Source of the DNA: Oscillibacter sp. 1-3
Lineage (GTDB): Bacteria > Bacillota > Clostridia > Oscillospirales > Oscillospiraceae
NCBI RefSeq assembly: GCF_000403435.2
Contig: NZ_KE159708.1
Location: forward strand, 186,001 to 250,000
Reading direction: 5' to 3'
DNA length: 64,000 bases
The notes under the pieces were generated by a model. The model was given only the letters and a program-made list of their open reading frames with translations, ran no database searches and was not told the DNA's origin. The translations under genes and the position numbers were made by a program. Of this stretch, positions 9,078 through 18,357 are shown piece after piece (the stretch's first letter is position 1; every line of letters starts with the position of its first letter).

Positions 9078-9118
9078 GTCGTTACCTCCAATTTTTATTT
9101 TAATAAAGCGCGGACCTA

Positions 9119-10075
9119 TTAGCGGATAAGTTCCAGCGCAGTATTACAGACGCTCACGGCATCCATATGATAGGAGTCCCACAACAGCTCGGCGGAAGCC
9201 ACATCGCCGAATACGTCGGGAATACCCAGGATTTTCACAACAGCTTTTGCGCCGGGCATGGCCGCCACTGTCTCCGCAACGGCGCTTCCCAGGCCGCCGA
9301 AGACGTTGTGCTCTTCCATGGTGATGATGGCTTTTGTCTCTCGCGCCGCCTTCTCCACCGCCTCTTTATCAAAGGGCTTGATGGTGTGGATGTCCAGAAC
9401 GCGGCAGCTGACGCCGTGCTTCTCCAACTCCTCCGCTGCGGCCACGGCCCGCTGGAGCATGACGCCTGCGGCGGCAATCGTCACGTCGGAGCCCTCCCGG
9501 AAGGTGACGGCCCTGCCAATTTGGTAGTCGTCCAGCTCCGCGTAAAGCACCGGCGCGTCGCCCCGGCCCAGGCGGATATAGACGGGGCCCTCCATCTCCA
9601 CAGCGGCCTTGACCGCCTGAACCGTTTCCAGATAATCCGCCGGGGCGATGACGGTCATATTGGGGATGGCCCGCATAATCGCCAGATCCTCCTCGCAGAA
9701 GTGGGTGGCACCGGCGGTGCCGATGCTCAGGCCGGAGTGGGTGGTGACGATCTTCACATTCAGCCTGGGATAGGCGACGGAGGTGCGGATCTGCTCGCCG
9801 GAGCGCAGGCTGGCAAACACAGAAAAAGTGCTGCAAACGGGGATCATGCCGCAGGCGGCAAGGCCCGCCGCCGTACCCATCATGCTCTGCTCGGCGATGC
9901 CCATGTTGAAAAACTTCTCAGGGTATTTTTTCGCAAATTTGCAGGTCATCGTGGACTCGGAGAGATCCGCGTCCAAAACGACGAGTCTATCGTTTTCCGG
10001 GCCCAGGTCCAACAGGGCGTCGGCATAAGCGGTTCTGGTGGAGCGCACCAGCGTCTTGCTGTTCTCGATCCTCAT
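9119..10075 (-). CDS. Transketolase, C-terminal subunit
   Basis: This 318-residue protein matches the pyrimidine-binding and C-terminal domains of transketolase as a separate subunit: EKFFNMGIAEQSMMGTAAGL with the catalytic glutamate, THSGLSIGTAGATHFCEEDL, and VLDIHTIKPFDKEAV. Its ATG lies four bases past the N-subunit stop, with GGAGG inside the end of that gene. Together the two subunits move two-carbon ketol units using thiamine diphosphate. Split transketolases of this kind are often found in catabolic operons for unusual sugars or sugar acids. Confidence 0.92.
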   Translation of the reverse strand: MRIENSKTLVRSTRTAYADALLDLGPENDRLVVLDADLSESTMTCKFAKKYPEKFFNMGIAEQSMMGTAAGLAACGMIPVCSTFSVFASLRSGEQIRTSVAYPRLNVKIVTTHSGLSIGTAGATHFCEEDLAIMRAIPNMTVIAPADYLETVQAVKAAVEMEGPVYIRLGRGDAPVLYAELDDYQIGRAVTFREGSDVTIAAAGVMLQRAVAAAEELEKHGVSCRVLDIHTIKPFDKEAVEKAARETKAIITMEEHNVFGGLGSAVAETVAAMPGAKAVVKILGIPDVFGDVASAELLWDSYHMDAVSVCNTALELIR

Positions 10076-10079
10076 TGTC

Positions 10080-10886
10080 TCAGCCCTCCATTTCTGCCAT
10101 CGCCATGGCGGCCTGTTCCTTTGTAATGGCCTTGCCATGGAACTCAACCTTATTTTCCATAAAGGAGACGCCCTTGCCCTTCACCGTCCTGGCGATGATG
10201 ACGGAGGGCCGCCCTTTGGCGGCCTTGGCCGTGTCAACTGCGGCGCCCAGGGCCGCAGTGTCATGGCCGTCCACCTCCTGGACGTGCCAGCCAAAGCTCC
10301 GCCATTTGTCCGCCAGAGGCTCCAGACCCATCACCTGCTCGGTAGTTCCGTCAATTTGCAGGCCGTTGCGGTCTACAAAGGCGATCACATGGTCCAGCCT
10401 GTAGTGGGCGGCGGCCATCGCAGCCTCCCAGATCATGCCCTCCTGCAGTTCTCCGTCCCCCATCAGAACATAGACGTGATAGTCCCTCTTTTGAAGGCGT
10501 CCGGCCAGGGCCATGCCGTTGGCCGCAGCCAGCCCCTGGCCCAGAGAACCGCTGGTCATGTCAATGCCGGGAACCTTGTTCATATCGGGATGGCCGGGGA
10601 GCCTGCTCCAGTCCTTTCGAAAGCTCTTCAGCTCCTCTGCGGGGAAATAGCCGCGTTCCGCCAGAACGGAGTACATCATCAAAGTCGCGTGGCCCTTGCT
10701 GAGGACAAAGCGGTCCCGGTCCGGGTCTCTGGGGTTGGCGGGGTCTACATGCATCTTTTCAAAATACAGCTCCGTCACAATCTCCACAGCCGACAAAGAC
10801 CCGCCGGGATGGCCGCAGCCGGCAGTGGCCAGGGTGGTCACGATGTCCCTTCGGACATCGCGGCAGATTTCCTGAATCTTGCTCAT
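10080..10886 (-). CDS. Transketolase, N-terminal (TPP-binding) subunit
   Basis: A 268-residue protein covering the thiamine-diphosphate domain: CGHPGGSLSAVEIVTELYF, RFVLSKGHATLMMYS, and the GDGELQEG...N cofactor and Mg2+ motif (about residues 145-175). The ATG is preceded by GGAGGAAGTAAAGATC. It lies between the aldehyde dehydrogenase and the C-terminal subunit, all on one strand with small gaps. Confidence 0.93.
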   Translation of the reverse strand: MSKIQEICRDVRRDIVTTLATAGCGHPGGSLSAVEIVTELYFEKMHVDPANPRDPDRDRFVLSKGHATLMMYSVLAERGYFPAEELKSFRKDWSRLPGHPDMNKVPGIDMTSGSLGQGLAAANGMALAGRLQKRDYHVYVLMGDGELQEGMIWEAAMAAAHYRLDHVIAFVDRNGLQIDGTTEQVMGLEPLADKWRSFGWHVQEVDGHDTAALGAAVDTAKAAKGRPSVIIARTVKGKGVSFMENKVEFHGKAITKEQAAMAMAEMEG

Positions 10887-10913
10887 GATCTTTACTTCCT
10901 CCTTATATTTTGT

Positions 10914-12356
10914 TCAGCACGGCATCGAATGATCTTGATACTGCATTGTGATCCATTTCAGCTCGGTAAATTCCTCAATGGAGTGGTGTCCGCCCTCCTT
11001 GCCCACGCCGCTGAGCTTAAAGCCGCCGGAGGGGGCCACGGTACCGCTGACAAAGGTGGTGTCGTTGATGTGGACCTTGCCCACATCCATCCGCATGGAC
11101 AGGGAGAAGGCCTTTTGCAGATCGTAGGTCAGCAGAGCGGAGGAAAGGCCGAACCGGCTGTTGTTGCAGATGGCCAGCGCATCCTCCGCGTCTTCGGCGC
11201 GAATGATGGAGGTGACGGGCCCAAAGCTCTCCTGATCGAAGATGTCCATCTCCGGCGTCACATCCGCCAGCACGGTGGGATGATAAAAGGGGCCCTCATG
11301 GGTTCCTCCGGTCAGCAGCCGGGCGCCCTTGCCTACGGCGTCCCGAACCTGCGCGTCAATAACAGCGCACTGGGCCTCCTCAATCAGGGGGCCGATCACT
11401 GTGTCGTGCTCCCGGGGATCGCCCACTTTGAAGCCCTGGGCCCGGGCGGTGAACTTCTCGCAGAACTCGTCGTACACCGGCGCTTCCACAATGATGCGGG
11501 AGGTGGCCATGCACACCTGCCCCTGATGGAAGAAAGCGCCATAGCCCGCCAGGTGAACCGCCTGATCCACAGAGTAGTCTTTCAGGACAATCATGGGATT
11601 TTTGCCGCCCAGCTCCATGGTGTAGCGTTTGAGCAGCGCCGCCGCCTGCTGCGCGATGACGAGCCCCACATCGCTGGAGCCGGTAAACGTCACCATCCGC
11701 ACCCGGTCGTCCTGAATCAACTGGCTGCCCACCAATCTGCCGGAGCAGGGAACGACATTCAAAACGCCCGCGGGCAGGCCCGCCTCATGGAAAACACGGG
11801 CGATCATATGTCCGGAGACAGGCGTGGCGGAGGCGGGCTTGAGGATGAAGGTATCCCCGGCCGCCAGGGCGTAGGCCACTTTTTTCATTGCCAGCAGCAG
11901 CGGGTAGTTGAAGGGCGTGATGCCCAGAACCACGCCCATGGGGCAGCGCAGGGAGAAGGAGAAATTGTCCTGTGCGGCGGGGGCAAATACCTCACTGCTG
12001 ATTCGCCGGCACTCTCCCGCGGCGGTCCGCAGAATCCCGACGCTGCCTGCCACCTCCTGCACGGCCTTCTTCCAGGCAGAGCCGCTCTCGGCAATCAAAA
12101 GCTCCACCGCCTCATCCCGCATAGCCTCCAGACAGTCGGCGGCTTTCAGAAGAATCTGCTCCCGCTGGGCCGCCGGGGAGACAGACCAGGAGGCAAAGGC
12201 CGACTGGGCGGAGGCCAGCGCCCGGTTCAGATCCTGGGGCCCCGCGGTCTGGACACGGGCGACAACCTGACCATTGGCGGGATTCCGATCGTCCGTCCAT
12301 GCGCCGTCAACCGCCGGAACCCATGCTCCATGAATATAAGGTGTGTACTCTTTCAT
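10914..12356 (-). CDS. NAD(P)-dependent aldehyde dehydrogenase
   Basis: A 480-residue ALDH-superfamily enzyme with GITPFNYPLLLAMKKVA, the cofactor loop VTFTGSSDVG, the catalytic glutamate in MELGGKNPMIV (near residue 244) and the catalytic cysteine in FFHQGQVCMATSRI (near residue 281). The overall pattern is closest to the benzaldehyde/vanillin-type dehydrogenases, but the substrate is not proven. The start is the ATG behind AAAGGAGTGCCCACG. It is the first gene of the minus-strand catabolic run, so it should carry the promoter. Element A lies immediately upstream. Confidence 0.92.
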   Translation of the reverse strand: MKEYTPYIHGAWVPAVDGAWTDDRNPANGQVVARVQTAGPQDLNRALASAQSAFASWSVSPAAQREQILLKAADCLEAMRDEAVELLIAESGSAWKKAVQEVAGSVGILRTAAGECRRISSEVFAPAAQDNFSFSLRCPMGVVLGITPFNYPLLLAMKKVAYALAAGDTFILKPASATPVSGHMIARVFHEAGLPAGVLNVVPCSGRLVGSQLIQDDRVRMVTFTGSSDVGLVIAQQAAALLKRYTMELGGKNPMIVLKDYSVDQAVHLAGYGAFFHQGQVCMATSRIIVEAPVYDEFCEKFTARAQGFKVGDPREHDTVIGPLIEEAQCAVIDAQVRDAVGKGARLLTGGTHEGPFYHPTVLADVTPEMDIFDQESFGPVTSIIRAEDAEDALAICNNSRFGLSSALLTYDLQKAFSLSMRMDVGKVHINDTTFVSGTVAPSGGFKLSGVGKEGGHHSIEEFTELKWITMQYQDHSMPC

Positions 12357-12682
12357 CGTGGGCACTCCTTTTGAAATGTTTTTGATATTATCGTACAACG
12401 TTCCGAAGGTATGGTCCGCAAAACTTCGGCTTTATTTACAAAGGAGTATAGCAAACAGCGGCTGCCGCCGCAAGAAGTGACTTTTTACTCACCTACTTGT
12501 CTAATTACAATTAACTTACTAAAATGTAACTGCTTTGAAAAAATCGCTGAAAGCCTTGGAGTTCTAGTGATAAGGAACTATATGGCAATTATCCTTAGCT
12601 GACAGTTAGTAGTGCAGAACACAAGGGCGGCTATGGCAAGTTGACGCTTGTCATAGCCGCTCTTATATTTATCAATCAATAA
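12357..12682. other. Intergenic boundary between chromosome and element A
   Basis: Base composition changes sharply near 12480, from GC-rich (GCGGCTGCCGCCGC) to AT-rich. Upstream sequence of the aldehyde dehydrogenase occupies the left part and the tail of the McrC-like gene transcript the right. The octamer TACTTGTC at 12494-12501 recurs at 24503-24510 near the other end of the element, but this is too short to call an attachment site. Confidence 0.4.
12627..12660 (-). terminator. Terminator of the McrBC-like operon
   Basis: GCGGCTATGGCAAG and CTTGTCATAGCCGC form a 14-bp stem with one G-U pair and a 6-base loop, just downstream of the last gene of the minus-strand defence operon. Confidence 0.75.
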
Positions 12683-14455
12683 CTAATGCCGTTGCCCAAA
12701 TTCCCGATCAGCTAGTTTTAATTGGTTATGAATTGCCTGATCTAAATACTCACAAGCAGCTTTTATGTATGACCTGTCAGCTGTTGGTTTGAATATTTTG
12801 ATAGTAACATTATCGTCCGCTTGTTCTCTACTATCGCTGCGAATATCATCCGGTGAAAATACTACTACTTGCGACACTGGGCGAGGGGAAAATGCTTCAA
12901 ACTTTCCGCCGTAATAAAGGGGCGACTTTGAATCGTTATGGTAGGCTTTTATTTGGTCTCGGCTTGACCAAGTGCGTCCCTCCCAAAAAGATGCCAGTTT
13001 ACGATATTTGCACTCAATTGCAAGTGATCCAATATACCAAGTTGATTTCTTAGAATATAAATTGATACATATATCGGGGCGACAATGTTTACCTGTGATA
13101 AATAATGGATTATTGTATAATTCTACTGTGCGAGACTTTTTAGGTAAACAAATATCATACACAATTTCAAGTATCAAATCATCGTTTTCTAAACTTACTT
13201 TTGTTCCGGATTCTAAGAATGGAAATAACTGATTTTTCGTAAAAATATCATCAAATTGGGAATTCATCAAATGATACTCCTGAAGGAAATACCTACACAC
13301 GCAAATGTAGCACCACATCTCATAAAGGGAACTACTTTTCTTCCAAGAATATGAATATTGAGGATCAAGCTGAACTGTGAAATCCCGCCTATTCACTTCC
13401 ATATAAGTTCTATAAAGCGATCCATATCTTGAATCTAAGGCAAAAGAGTGTGGAATGAATTCTGCACACGAATCGGACACTTCATGGAACCACTCTGCAC
13501 TTTTTATGATGCTTGTTATAGCCTTAAGCTTTTTAGCTGTAATAAGATATTCTTGTAATCCATTAATGTATCTGCTCTCATACATCTGATTTTTCGTTGA
13601 CCGCTGCTGGTGATACCTTAATGTAGCAGTAATTATAGCTACAAACCGAGACAACTTTTTATCAATTAGCTTTATGATTTTTTTGAGAAGGCGATTTTCT
13701 TGTATATCATAAACGATGTTGCGGCTGGGAACAAGGAGCCTATTATTGGGCGCACCTTTGCGTAAATAATGTTTTACAGTTTCAGTATCAACTTCCTTGT
13801 TCTCAGATTCGTCGGTCAGGTGGTAATCCTTTTGCAATTTATATTTTGGCCTGTCTTTTATGTCCAATAGTGCAGACATAATAGAATTTGCGTTCTTATT
13901 GATTACTAAGAACGCATACAAATCGCTCGGCGGAATAACACCTTCTGTCTGTTGCCCTGCTCCAATATTTCGCCGGACTATATCCTGTGCCAAACCCTGT
14001 ATTTCAGCTTCCAAATCATCCCGCATAATGTCCCACTCTTGTGCAGATAATTGTTTGGGGATAACATTAAGAAACGAGATATATACATTAGAATTGCATC
14101 TCACAGAAATTTGTAGTGTATCTACCCGGAGCGCATCATAATCCGTAGAATCACTTCTATAAATTTTTACCCCTTCTTCAGCCGGTGTACAATATACGAG
14201 GCCATCCTCAGATTGTATACGTGATGTTATTGGGCAACATTCTAGTGCATTAAAAAACAACTGTGCATTTGCATCTGTACTTTTGAAGTATAAATCAATT
14301 TCATCGTTTTCTTCAACCGTGGCAACTACATTACTTGAATTAAAGGGTACTGAAACGCTTTGCCATGGGCCAAGATTTATTCGCTTAGCGTACTGGCTGT
14401 CTGGCCTTATTACAAGATAAGCTTCAAATTGCGGATCTTTATAAGCAGTATCCAT
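12683..14455 (-). CDS. McrC-like DUF2357/PD-(D/E)XK nuclease
   Basis: A 590-residue protein. The C-terminal third holds a PD-(D/E)XK nuclease core: HCRPDICINLYS followed by SLAIECKYRKL, about residues 450-480. The segment YSYSWKKSSSLYEMWCYICV is typical of the DUF2357/DUF524 proteins that act as the McrC partner of McrB-like ATPases. The N-terminal 200 residues look like a beta-rich DUF2357 module; the middle is helical. It overlaps the McrB-like gene by 17 bases (start ATG 14455, weak GAGAACGAG ribosome site), which implies coupled translation. Restriction of modified or foreign DNA is the expected role. The AT-rich codon use differs from the flanking chromosome. Confidence 0.8.
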   Translation of the reverse strand: MDTAYKDPQFEAYLVIRPDSQYAKRINLGPWQSVSVPFNSSNVVATVEENDEIDLYFKSTDANAQLFFNALECCPITSRIQSEDGLVYCTPAEEGVKIYRSDSTDYDALRVDTLQISVRCNSNVYISFLNVIPKQLSAQEWDIMRDDLEAEIQGLAQDIVRRNIGAGQQTEGVIPPSDLYAFLVINKNANSIMSALLDIKDRPKYKLQKDYHLTDESENKEVDTETVKHYLRKGAPNNRLLVPSRNIVYDIQENRLLKKIIKLIDKKLSRFVAIITATLRYHQQRSTKNQMYESRYINGLQEYLITAKKLKAITSIIKSAEWFHEVSDSCAEFIPHSFALDSRYGSLYRTYMEVNRRDFTVQLDPQYSYSWKKSSSLYEMWCYICVCRYFLQEYHLMNSQFDDIFTKNQLFPFLESGTKVSLENDDLILEIVYDICLPKKSRTVELYNNPLFITGKHCRPDICINLYSKKSTWYIGSLAIECKYRKLASFWEGRTWSSRDQIKAYHNDSKSPLYYGGKFEAFSPRPVSQVVVFSPDDIRSDSREQADDNVTIKIFKPTADRSYIKAACEYLDQAIHNQLKLADREFGQRH

Positions 14456-16451
14456 ATGTGTTCAACTCGTTCTCTTTCTGCTCAATTATTTTGCGGCTTC
14501 GCTCAAAGTTCGATATATCGCTAAAACTATCGAGCAATGTAGCTAAGGCGTTTATCCTTTGAGTATCCGATAGAAAAATTCCCTTTAGTTGTTCCTCTGG
14601 CCCCCGGATTTTTGTAAGTATCCGTTGCGAAATTTGATAGTCAAGTCCTTCACCAATAGAGAGAGCATAGTCAGTTTGGAGTTCTGGCAAATTACGTAAA
14701 TAAGATTCAATGCTCTTAACAATCCGCGGACCGACACCCAAATTTGCGTTAATTCCATGCAATAATTTGTGCATTTGCCAAAGCAACTCGCGAATCCTGA
14801 CCTGATGTTCAAGTTGGACATCATCCTTTCTAATGAGTTTGCTGAAATCTTCGTTTGTCCATTCAGGAGTATTGGCCTTCATATACTTGATAATTTTCCA
14901 ACTATCGGGCTTGGAATAGTCCAGTACATCCAAAGTAATTACGTTAGCCCGATCCAACACTTTATCTGAAAAATGATATGTAGATTCATCAATGTTTACT
15001 GTGCCAATAAATTTGACATTATCTCCAATAAGGATGCTCTGGGGATATTTTGATGAGTTATATAGCTGCCCTGCATACTGCTCATCATAAAGCACCAGTT
15101 CGCGTGAACCGACAGGTTTCTCAAGTATAGACAGAAATTGACTAAAGTAATGCTCTACCCTAGCAAGATTCATCTCGTCTAGACATATTAAATACAACTT
15201 ATCTTTGTTTTGCTCACGGGATGCTTCGACAATTTTGTTAATAAAACCTGTATCGCTGGGACGATATACCATATGAATGAGGTCTACGTATCCCAATAAG
15301 TCCGAATCATCGTTCCACGAGGGACGTACCGGAATAATAAGAACATTTTTAATACCTAGTGCCTTTGCATAAGCATCAACAAGGGCAGACTTTCCCGTTC
15401 CACTCATTCCAGAAAGAATAACTAGACTTCCCGTTTTTATAGCTGTATGGAAATTTGTTATGTCCTGGGGATTATAGAACAGTTTATTCATTTGGCTATG
15501 ATAACGGAAAAATTCAAAAATAGATTCCTCAGTCTTTTCGGTGGGCAGTTCGCGTGAATCATCCGCAGGAAGCTCAGTCACAGATACAGTATCATCTGTT
15601 TTTGAAACACCTTCAAATGGGGTAATCTCCTCAACTACTTGGGGACCTATTGGTTCAACCAGAGCTATCTGAGACTGAGAAAGCTTATTGATAAGGCTTA
15701 GGTACTTAGATTCTGCTATATGGAGTATAGTAGGGTTGCTTTCGCTTTGAACAATATACTCGCTAGTGTCATCGGCGTCATCATCATCTAAAACTATTTC
15801 ACGCAATTCTTCTGCGTTTACCTGGAGAATTAAACTTCCCATCCCGGATTTTGTGGCAGCTTGAATAGGACCTATGGCGCACATTTTTTGATTGTCGTGC
15901 CAGACAATGAATTCTGGAAAACTTGTAGAAGTATTTATATCAAAATTAAAGATTCGGCCTACCGATTTTCCGTCTATAATTGCCTGCCAGAATTCTTGAA
16001 AGCTATCATAACTTTTGAATAAGGGAAAGTCATAGACACTATCACAATCTGATTTCCCAGAAAAGCAAGGAATAGCAACAAAGCGACTATCTTTATCAAC
16101 TTTTTGCGGACGCCGAACAATATCAGCGGTTTCAACTTTTTTATATCCCATTGCATCGACTTTATAGGTAAACACGAAAAGTCGCTGCATATAGAAATCG
16201 GAAAATGCCTGAATCCGATCTTCGTCTGTGCCATATTCATCATCAACAAATTCCAGATTACGAATAGAGCTAATATACCCTATAAATGTTTCTTCACTGA
16301 CACCATTTCGGCTTGAAAGAGTCTTTATATTGTACTGAATGTCCTTTGATTTATTTATAAAGATAGCCCGTCTGCCGCCATACTCTCCTTGTGGTATTTC
16401 ACTATCTTGGGCAACCCGCCCAATCATTTCAATATTGTAATATGTAGCCAT
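14439..16451 (-). CDS. McrB-like AAA+ ATPase
   Basis: A 670-residue protein with a C-terminal AAA+ motor of the McrB clade: Walker A GMSGTGKSALV (near residue 352), Walker B LICLDEMNLARVEHYFSQF, and the GTVNIDEST sensor motif that corresponds to the McrB GTMN signature. The N-terminal 330 residues are not a recognisable DUF3578 or EVE domain. They contain a likely beta-rich region and an acidic linker (LDDDDADD), and probably recognise the target. The start is the ATG at 16451, which shares its A with the upstream stop (TAATG), with GGAGG eight bases away. It should power and assemble the nuclease encoded next. Confidence 0.85.
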   Translation of the reverse strand: MATYYNIEMIGRVAQDSEIPQGEYGGRRAIFINKSKDIQYNIKTLSSRNGVSEETFIGYISSIRNLEFVDDEYGTDEDRIQAFSDFYMQRLFVFTYKVDAMGYKKVETADIVRRPQKVDKDSRFVAIPCFSGKSDCDSVYDFPLFKSYDSFQEFWQAIIDGKSVGRIFNFDINTSTSFPEFIVWHDNQKMCAIGPIQAATKSGMGSLILQVNAEELREIVLDDDDADDTSEYIVQSESNPTILHIAESKYLSLINKLSQSQIALVEPIGPQVVEEITPFEGVSKTDDTVSVTELPADDSRELPTEKTEESIFEFFRYHSQMNKLFYNPQDITNFHTAIKTGSLVILSGMSGTGKSALVDAYAKALGIKNVLIIPVRPSWNDDSDLLGYVDLIHMVYRPSDTGFINKIVEASREQNKDKLYLICLDEMNLARVEHYFSQFLSILEKPVGSRELVLYDEQYAGQLYNSSKYPQSILIGDNVKFIGTVNIDESTYHFSDKVLDRANVITLDVLDYSKPDSWKIIKYMKANTPEWTNEDFSKLIRKDDVQLEHQVRIRELLWQMHKLLHGINANLGVGPRIVKSIESYLRNLPELQTDYALSIGEGLDYQISQRILTKIRGPEEQLKGIFLSDTQRINALATLLDSFSDISNFERSRKIIEQKENELNTYGYCL

Positions 16452-17341
16452 TAACCGTTCCTCCACTGTTTTGCGTATTCAAGCATTTCTTGTTTGGTAG
16501 AAAAGGTGACGAGTTTTTCTTGGATTGCATCAATCTTCTGTATTTTGCGCTTTGCAGAAAATGGGAGATCATTTATTACCAGTAAAATTTTATTATATCT
16601 GTCAGCAATTTCGAGTAACTTCAAAATATTGTCATATGTAAGCATATCAACGCCTAACTCATCAGTTTCGTCTGTGTCCATAACAATTAAAATGGGGGCC
16701 GCTTGAATTGTGTCTGCTGGTTGATACGCAACAATAGCATTTTCTAACTCACTAACTCGACTTTTTAACTGTGTAATGGTAAATTCTGATTCTTCTTCAA
16801 ACTGACGAAGTGCTTCTGTGGCTAGGTGCAGCCTATTCGTTTCTGTGGATAATTCAGACTTCAACTCTGTATTCTCTGCCTGTAGTTTTTTATAATCGTC
16901 CCTTAACTGTAGTAATTCTCGACGAGTAGATAGATATTTTTCCCTAAATTCTTCAGCCTTTTTCTTAGCTTTTCCGGTTTCAGGTGATGCCTGAATTTCC
17001 TCTCGAATATCATCTTTTTTCTCTAACAGAGACATTAAGGAAGTCTCGTTGGTCATTCCACTATTTACAAGATAAGTCAGACAAGTCACAGCCGTATCTG
17101 GTGCAAATGCGCTAGTAGCGTCATCACAATTATCAAAACTTGGGGTATAAAATTTTTCTAATACATTAAAAAATGCTTTTTCGTTTTTGGCAATTAGGGG
17201 AGCCAGTAGCATGGCTTTAGGCGTCTTAGGAGGCGTATATCCATTAACAGAAAGTTTTTGCTTACATAGGTTTGAATAGAGCTTTTTTAGTTCCTTTGGA
17301 CTTATATAACTCAGAAAATTTGTATAAAAATCTTTTGTCAT
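16451..17341 (-). CDS. Coiled-coil protein, first gene of the McrBC-like operon
   Basis: About 296 residues; I do not recognise a named family. The N-terminal 115 residues are helical, residues about 125-215 form a strong coiled coil (many E/K/L/Q heptads such as LRDDYKKLQAENTELKSEL), and the C-terminal 90 residues look like a small Rossmann-type domain (ILIVMDTDETDELG, then NKILLVINDLP). The start could be the ATG at 17341 or one at 17392; a TATAAT box ends only a few bases before the latter, so 17341 is preferred. It is joined to the McrB-like gene by a TAATG overlap, so it is very probably a functional part of the system, perhaps its sensor or oligomerisation unit. Confidence 0.7.
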   Translation of the reverse strand: MTKDFYTNFLSYISPKELKKLYSNLCKQKLSVNGYTPPKTPKAMLLAPLIAKNEKAFFNVLEKFYTPSFDNCDDATSAFAPDTAVTCLTYLVNSGMTNETSLMSLLEKKDDIREEIQASPETGKAKKKAEEFREKYLSTRRELLQLRDDYKKLQAENTELKSELSTETNRLHLATEALRQFEEESEFTITQLKSRVSELENAIVAYQPADTIQAAPILIVMDTDETDELGVDMLTYDNILKLLEIADRYNKILLVINDLPFSAKRKIQKIDAIQEKLVTFSTKQEMLEYAKQWRNG

Positions 17342-17394
17342 ATTATCATCCCAATCTAAAATTAGTGGGGCCACAAAAAGAAATATATCCATCA

Positions 17395-17400
17395 ATTATA
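17395..17400 (-). promoter_or_regulatory. -10 box of the McrBC-like operon
   Basis: TATAAT on the minus strand about 55 bases upstream of the chosen start. No good -35 element is seen at 17 bases, so the promoter may be weak or activated. Confidence 0.5.
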
Positions 17401-17550
17401 CTGTAACGAACTGTCTATCCATAATGTCAGTACAATTTTGTTTATTTTAGCATATTTTCGGGAATTTGTCACCTCCCAATTTGAAACTCGCCAGAATCTG
17501 CAATCGAATATTAAAAGGAGTGCATAGCAAGAATGTTCCCAAACCAAACT

Positions 17551-18357
17551 CTATTTCCGTTTTTTCCCTCTCTGCGGCACAGAACCTTTCAGCAATTCTG
17601 ACTTCTGCGCAATCCGGGTCAGCCACTGTTTTTCTTCCTCGGTTAGCTTATTGTAGCGAAGTTTGGTCTGCTTGCAGAACAGCATGATAAGCTGTTCCAG
17701 CTTACTGCCATTGAAACGAGCAACTTCCTCCAAGTCCTGTTTCAATTCTTCTGCGGCAGAGTTTTTCGGCGCGCTGTCGCTCCGGCCCAGGTGCGCCGTC
17801 CGCATATCCTCCATGATGGCGTCAATGTCACGATGCACCCGACTGGTGAAATATTCTCCCTCGTCCACATGGGCCGATTGCAGAAGATAGGCCGTTCTGT
17901 CATTGTCCTCCGGCTGGTACTTCTCCACGATTTCAGCCCTCGCCACATCCACCCATGCGTTCAGATTTTGTATCTGCATGGCGGCGATGCCCTCAACATA
18001 AATCTGAATATCGGCCAGCAGCTTTACAAAATCCGAGTGCGTTACCAGTTCCCCCAGCAGGGCCGTATCCATCCGTCCCGCTTTTAATACTTCAATCATA
18101 GTGTCACTCAAACGCAGGTCTGCCAGATCAGCGTTTGGGTGGCGCTTTGTTTCTGTCAGGCCCAACAGATAATCGGTGGTCACGCTGTAGAACTTCGCCA
18201 GCTTAATGAGTGCATAGTGGCTGATGTCCTTGGTGTCGTCCGCCTCATAGCTGCCCAGCGCAGATGATGACAGTCCCGTTTGTTCCTCAAGCTCTTTCAG
18301 CGTCAGCTTGCGCTCCACCCGTAAATCCTTTATCCGTTCCTGTATCGTCAAAGACAT
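17551..18357 (-). CDS. XRE-family transcriptional regulator
   Basis: A 268-residue protein with an N-terminal Cro/CI helix-turn-helix (IKDLRVERKLTLKELEEQTGLSSSALGSYE, split here between residues 9 and 38) followed by SVTTDYLLGL, typical of regulators that open conjugative or mobilisable elements of Clostridia. The C-terminal 190 residues are helical and unassigned. The start ATG at 18357 lies behind GGAGGGCAACGAT. It diverges from the relaxase gene across a 700-base region and probably controls element A mobility, or the neighbouring defence genes. Codon use is GC-richer than the McrBC-like genes. Confidence 0.85.
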   Translation of the reverse strand: MSLTIQERIKDLRVERKLTLKELEEQTGLSSSALGSYEADDTKDISHYALIKLAKFYSVTTDYLLGLTETKRHPNADLADLRLSDTMIEVLKAGRMDTALLGELVTHSDFVKLLADIQIYVEGIAAMQIQNLNAWVDVARAEIVEKYQPEDNDRTAYLLQSAHVDEGEYFTSRVHRDIDAIMEDMRTAHLGRSDSAPKNSAAEELKQDLEEVARFNGSKLEQLIMLFCKQTKLRYNKLTEEEKQWLTRIAQKSELLKGSVPQRGKKRK

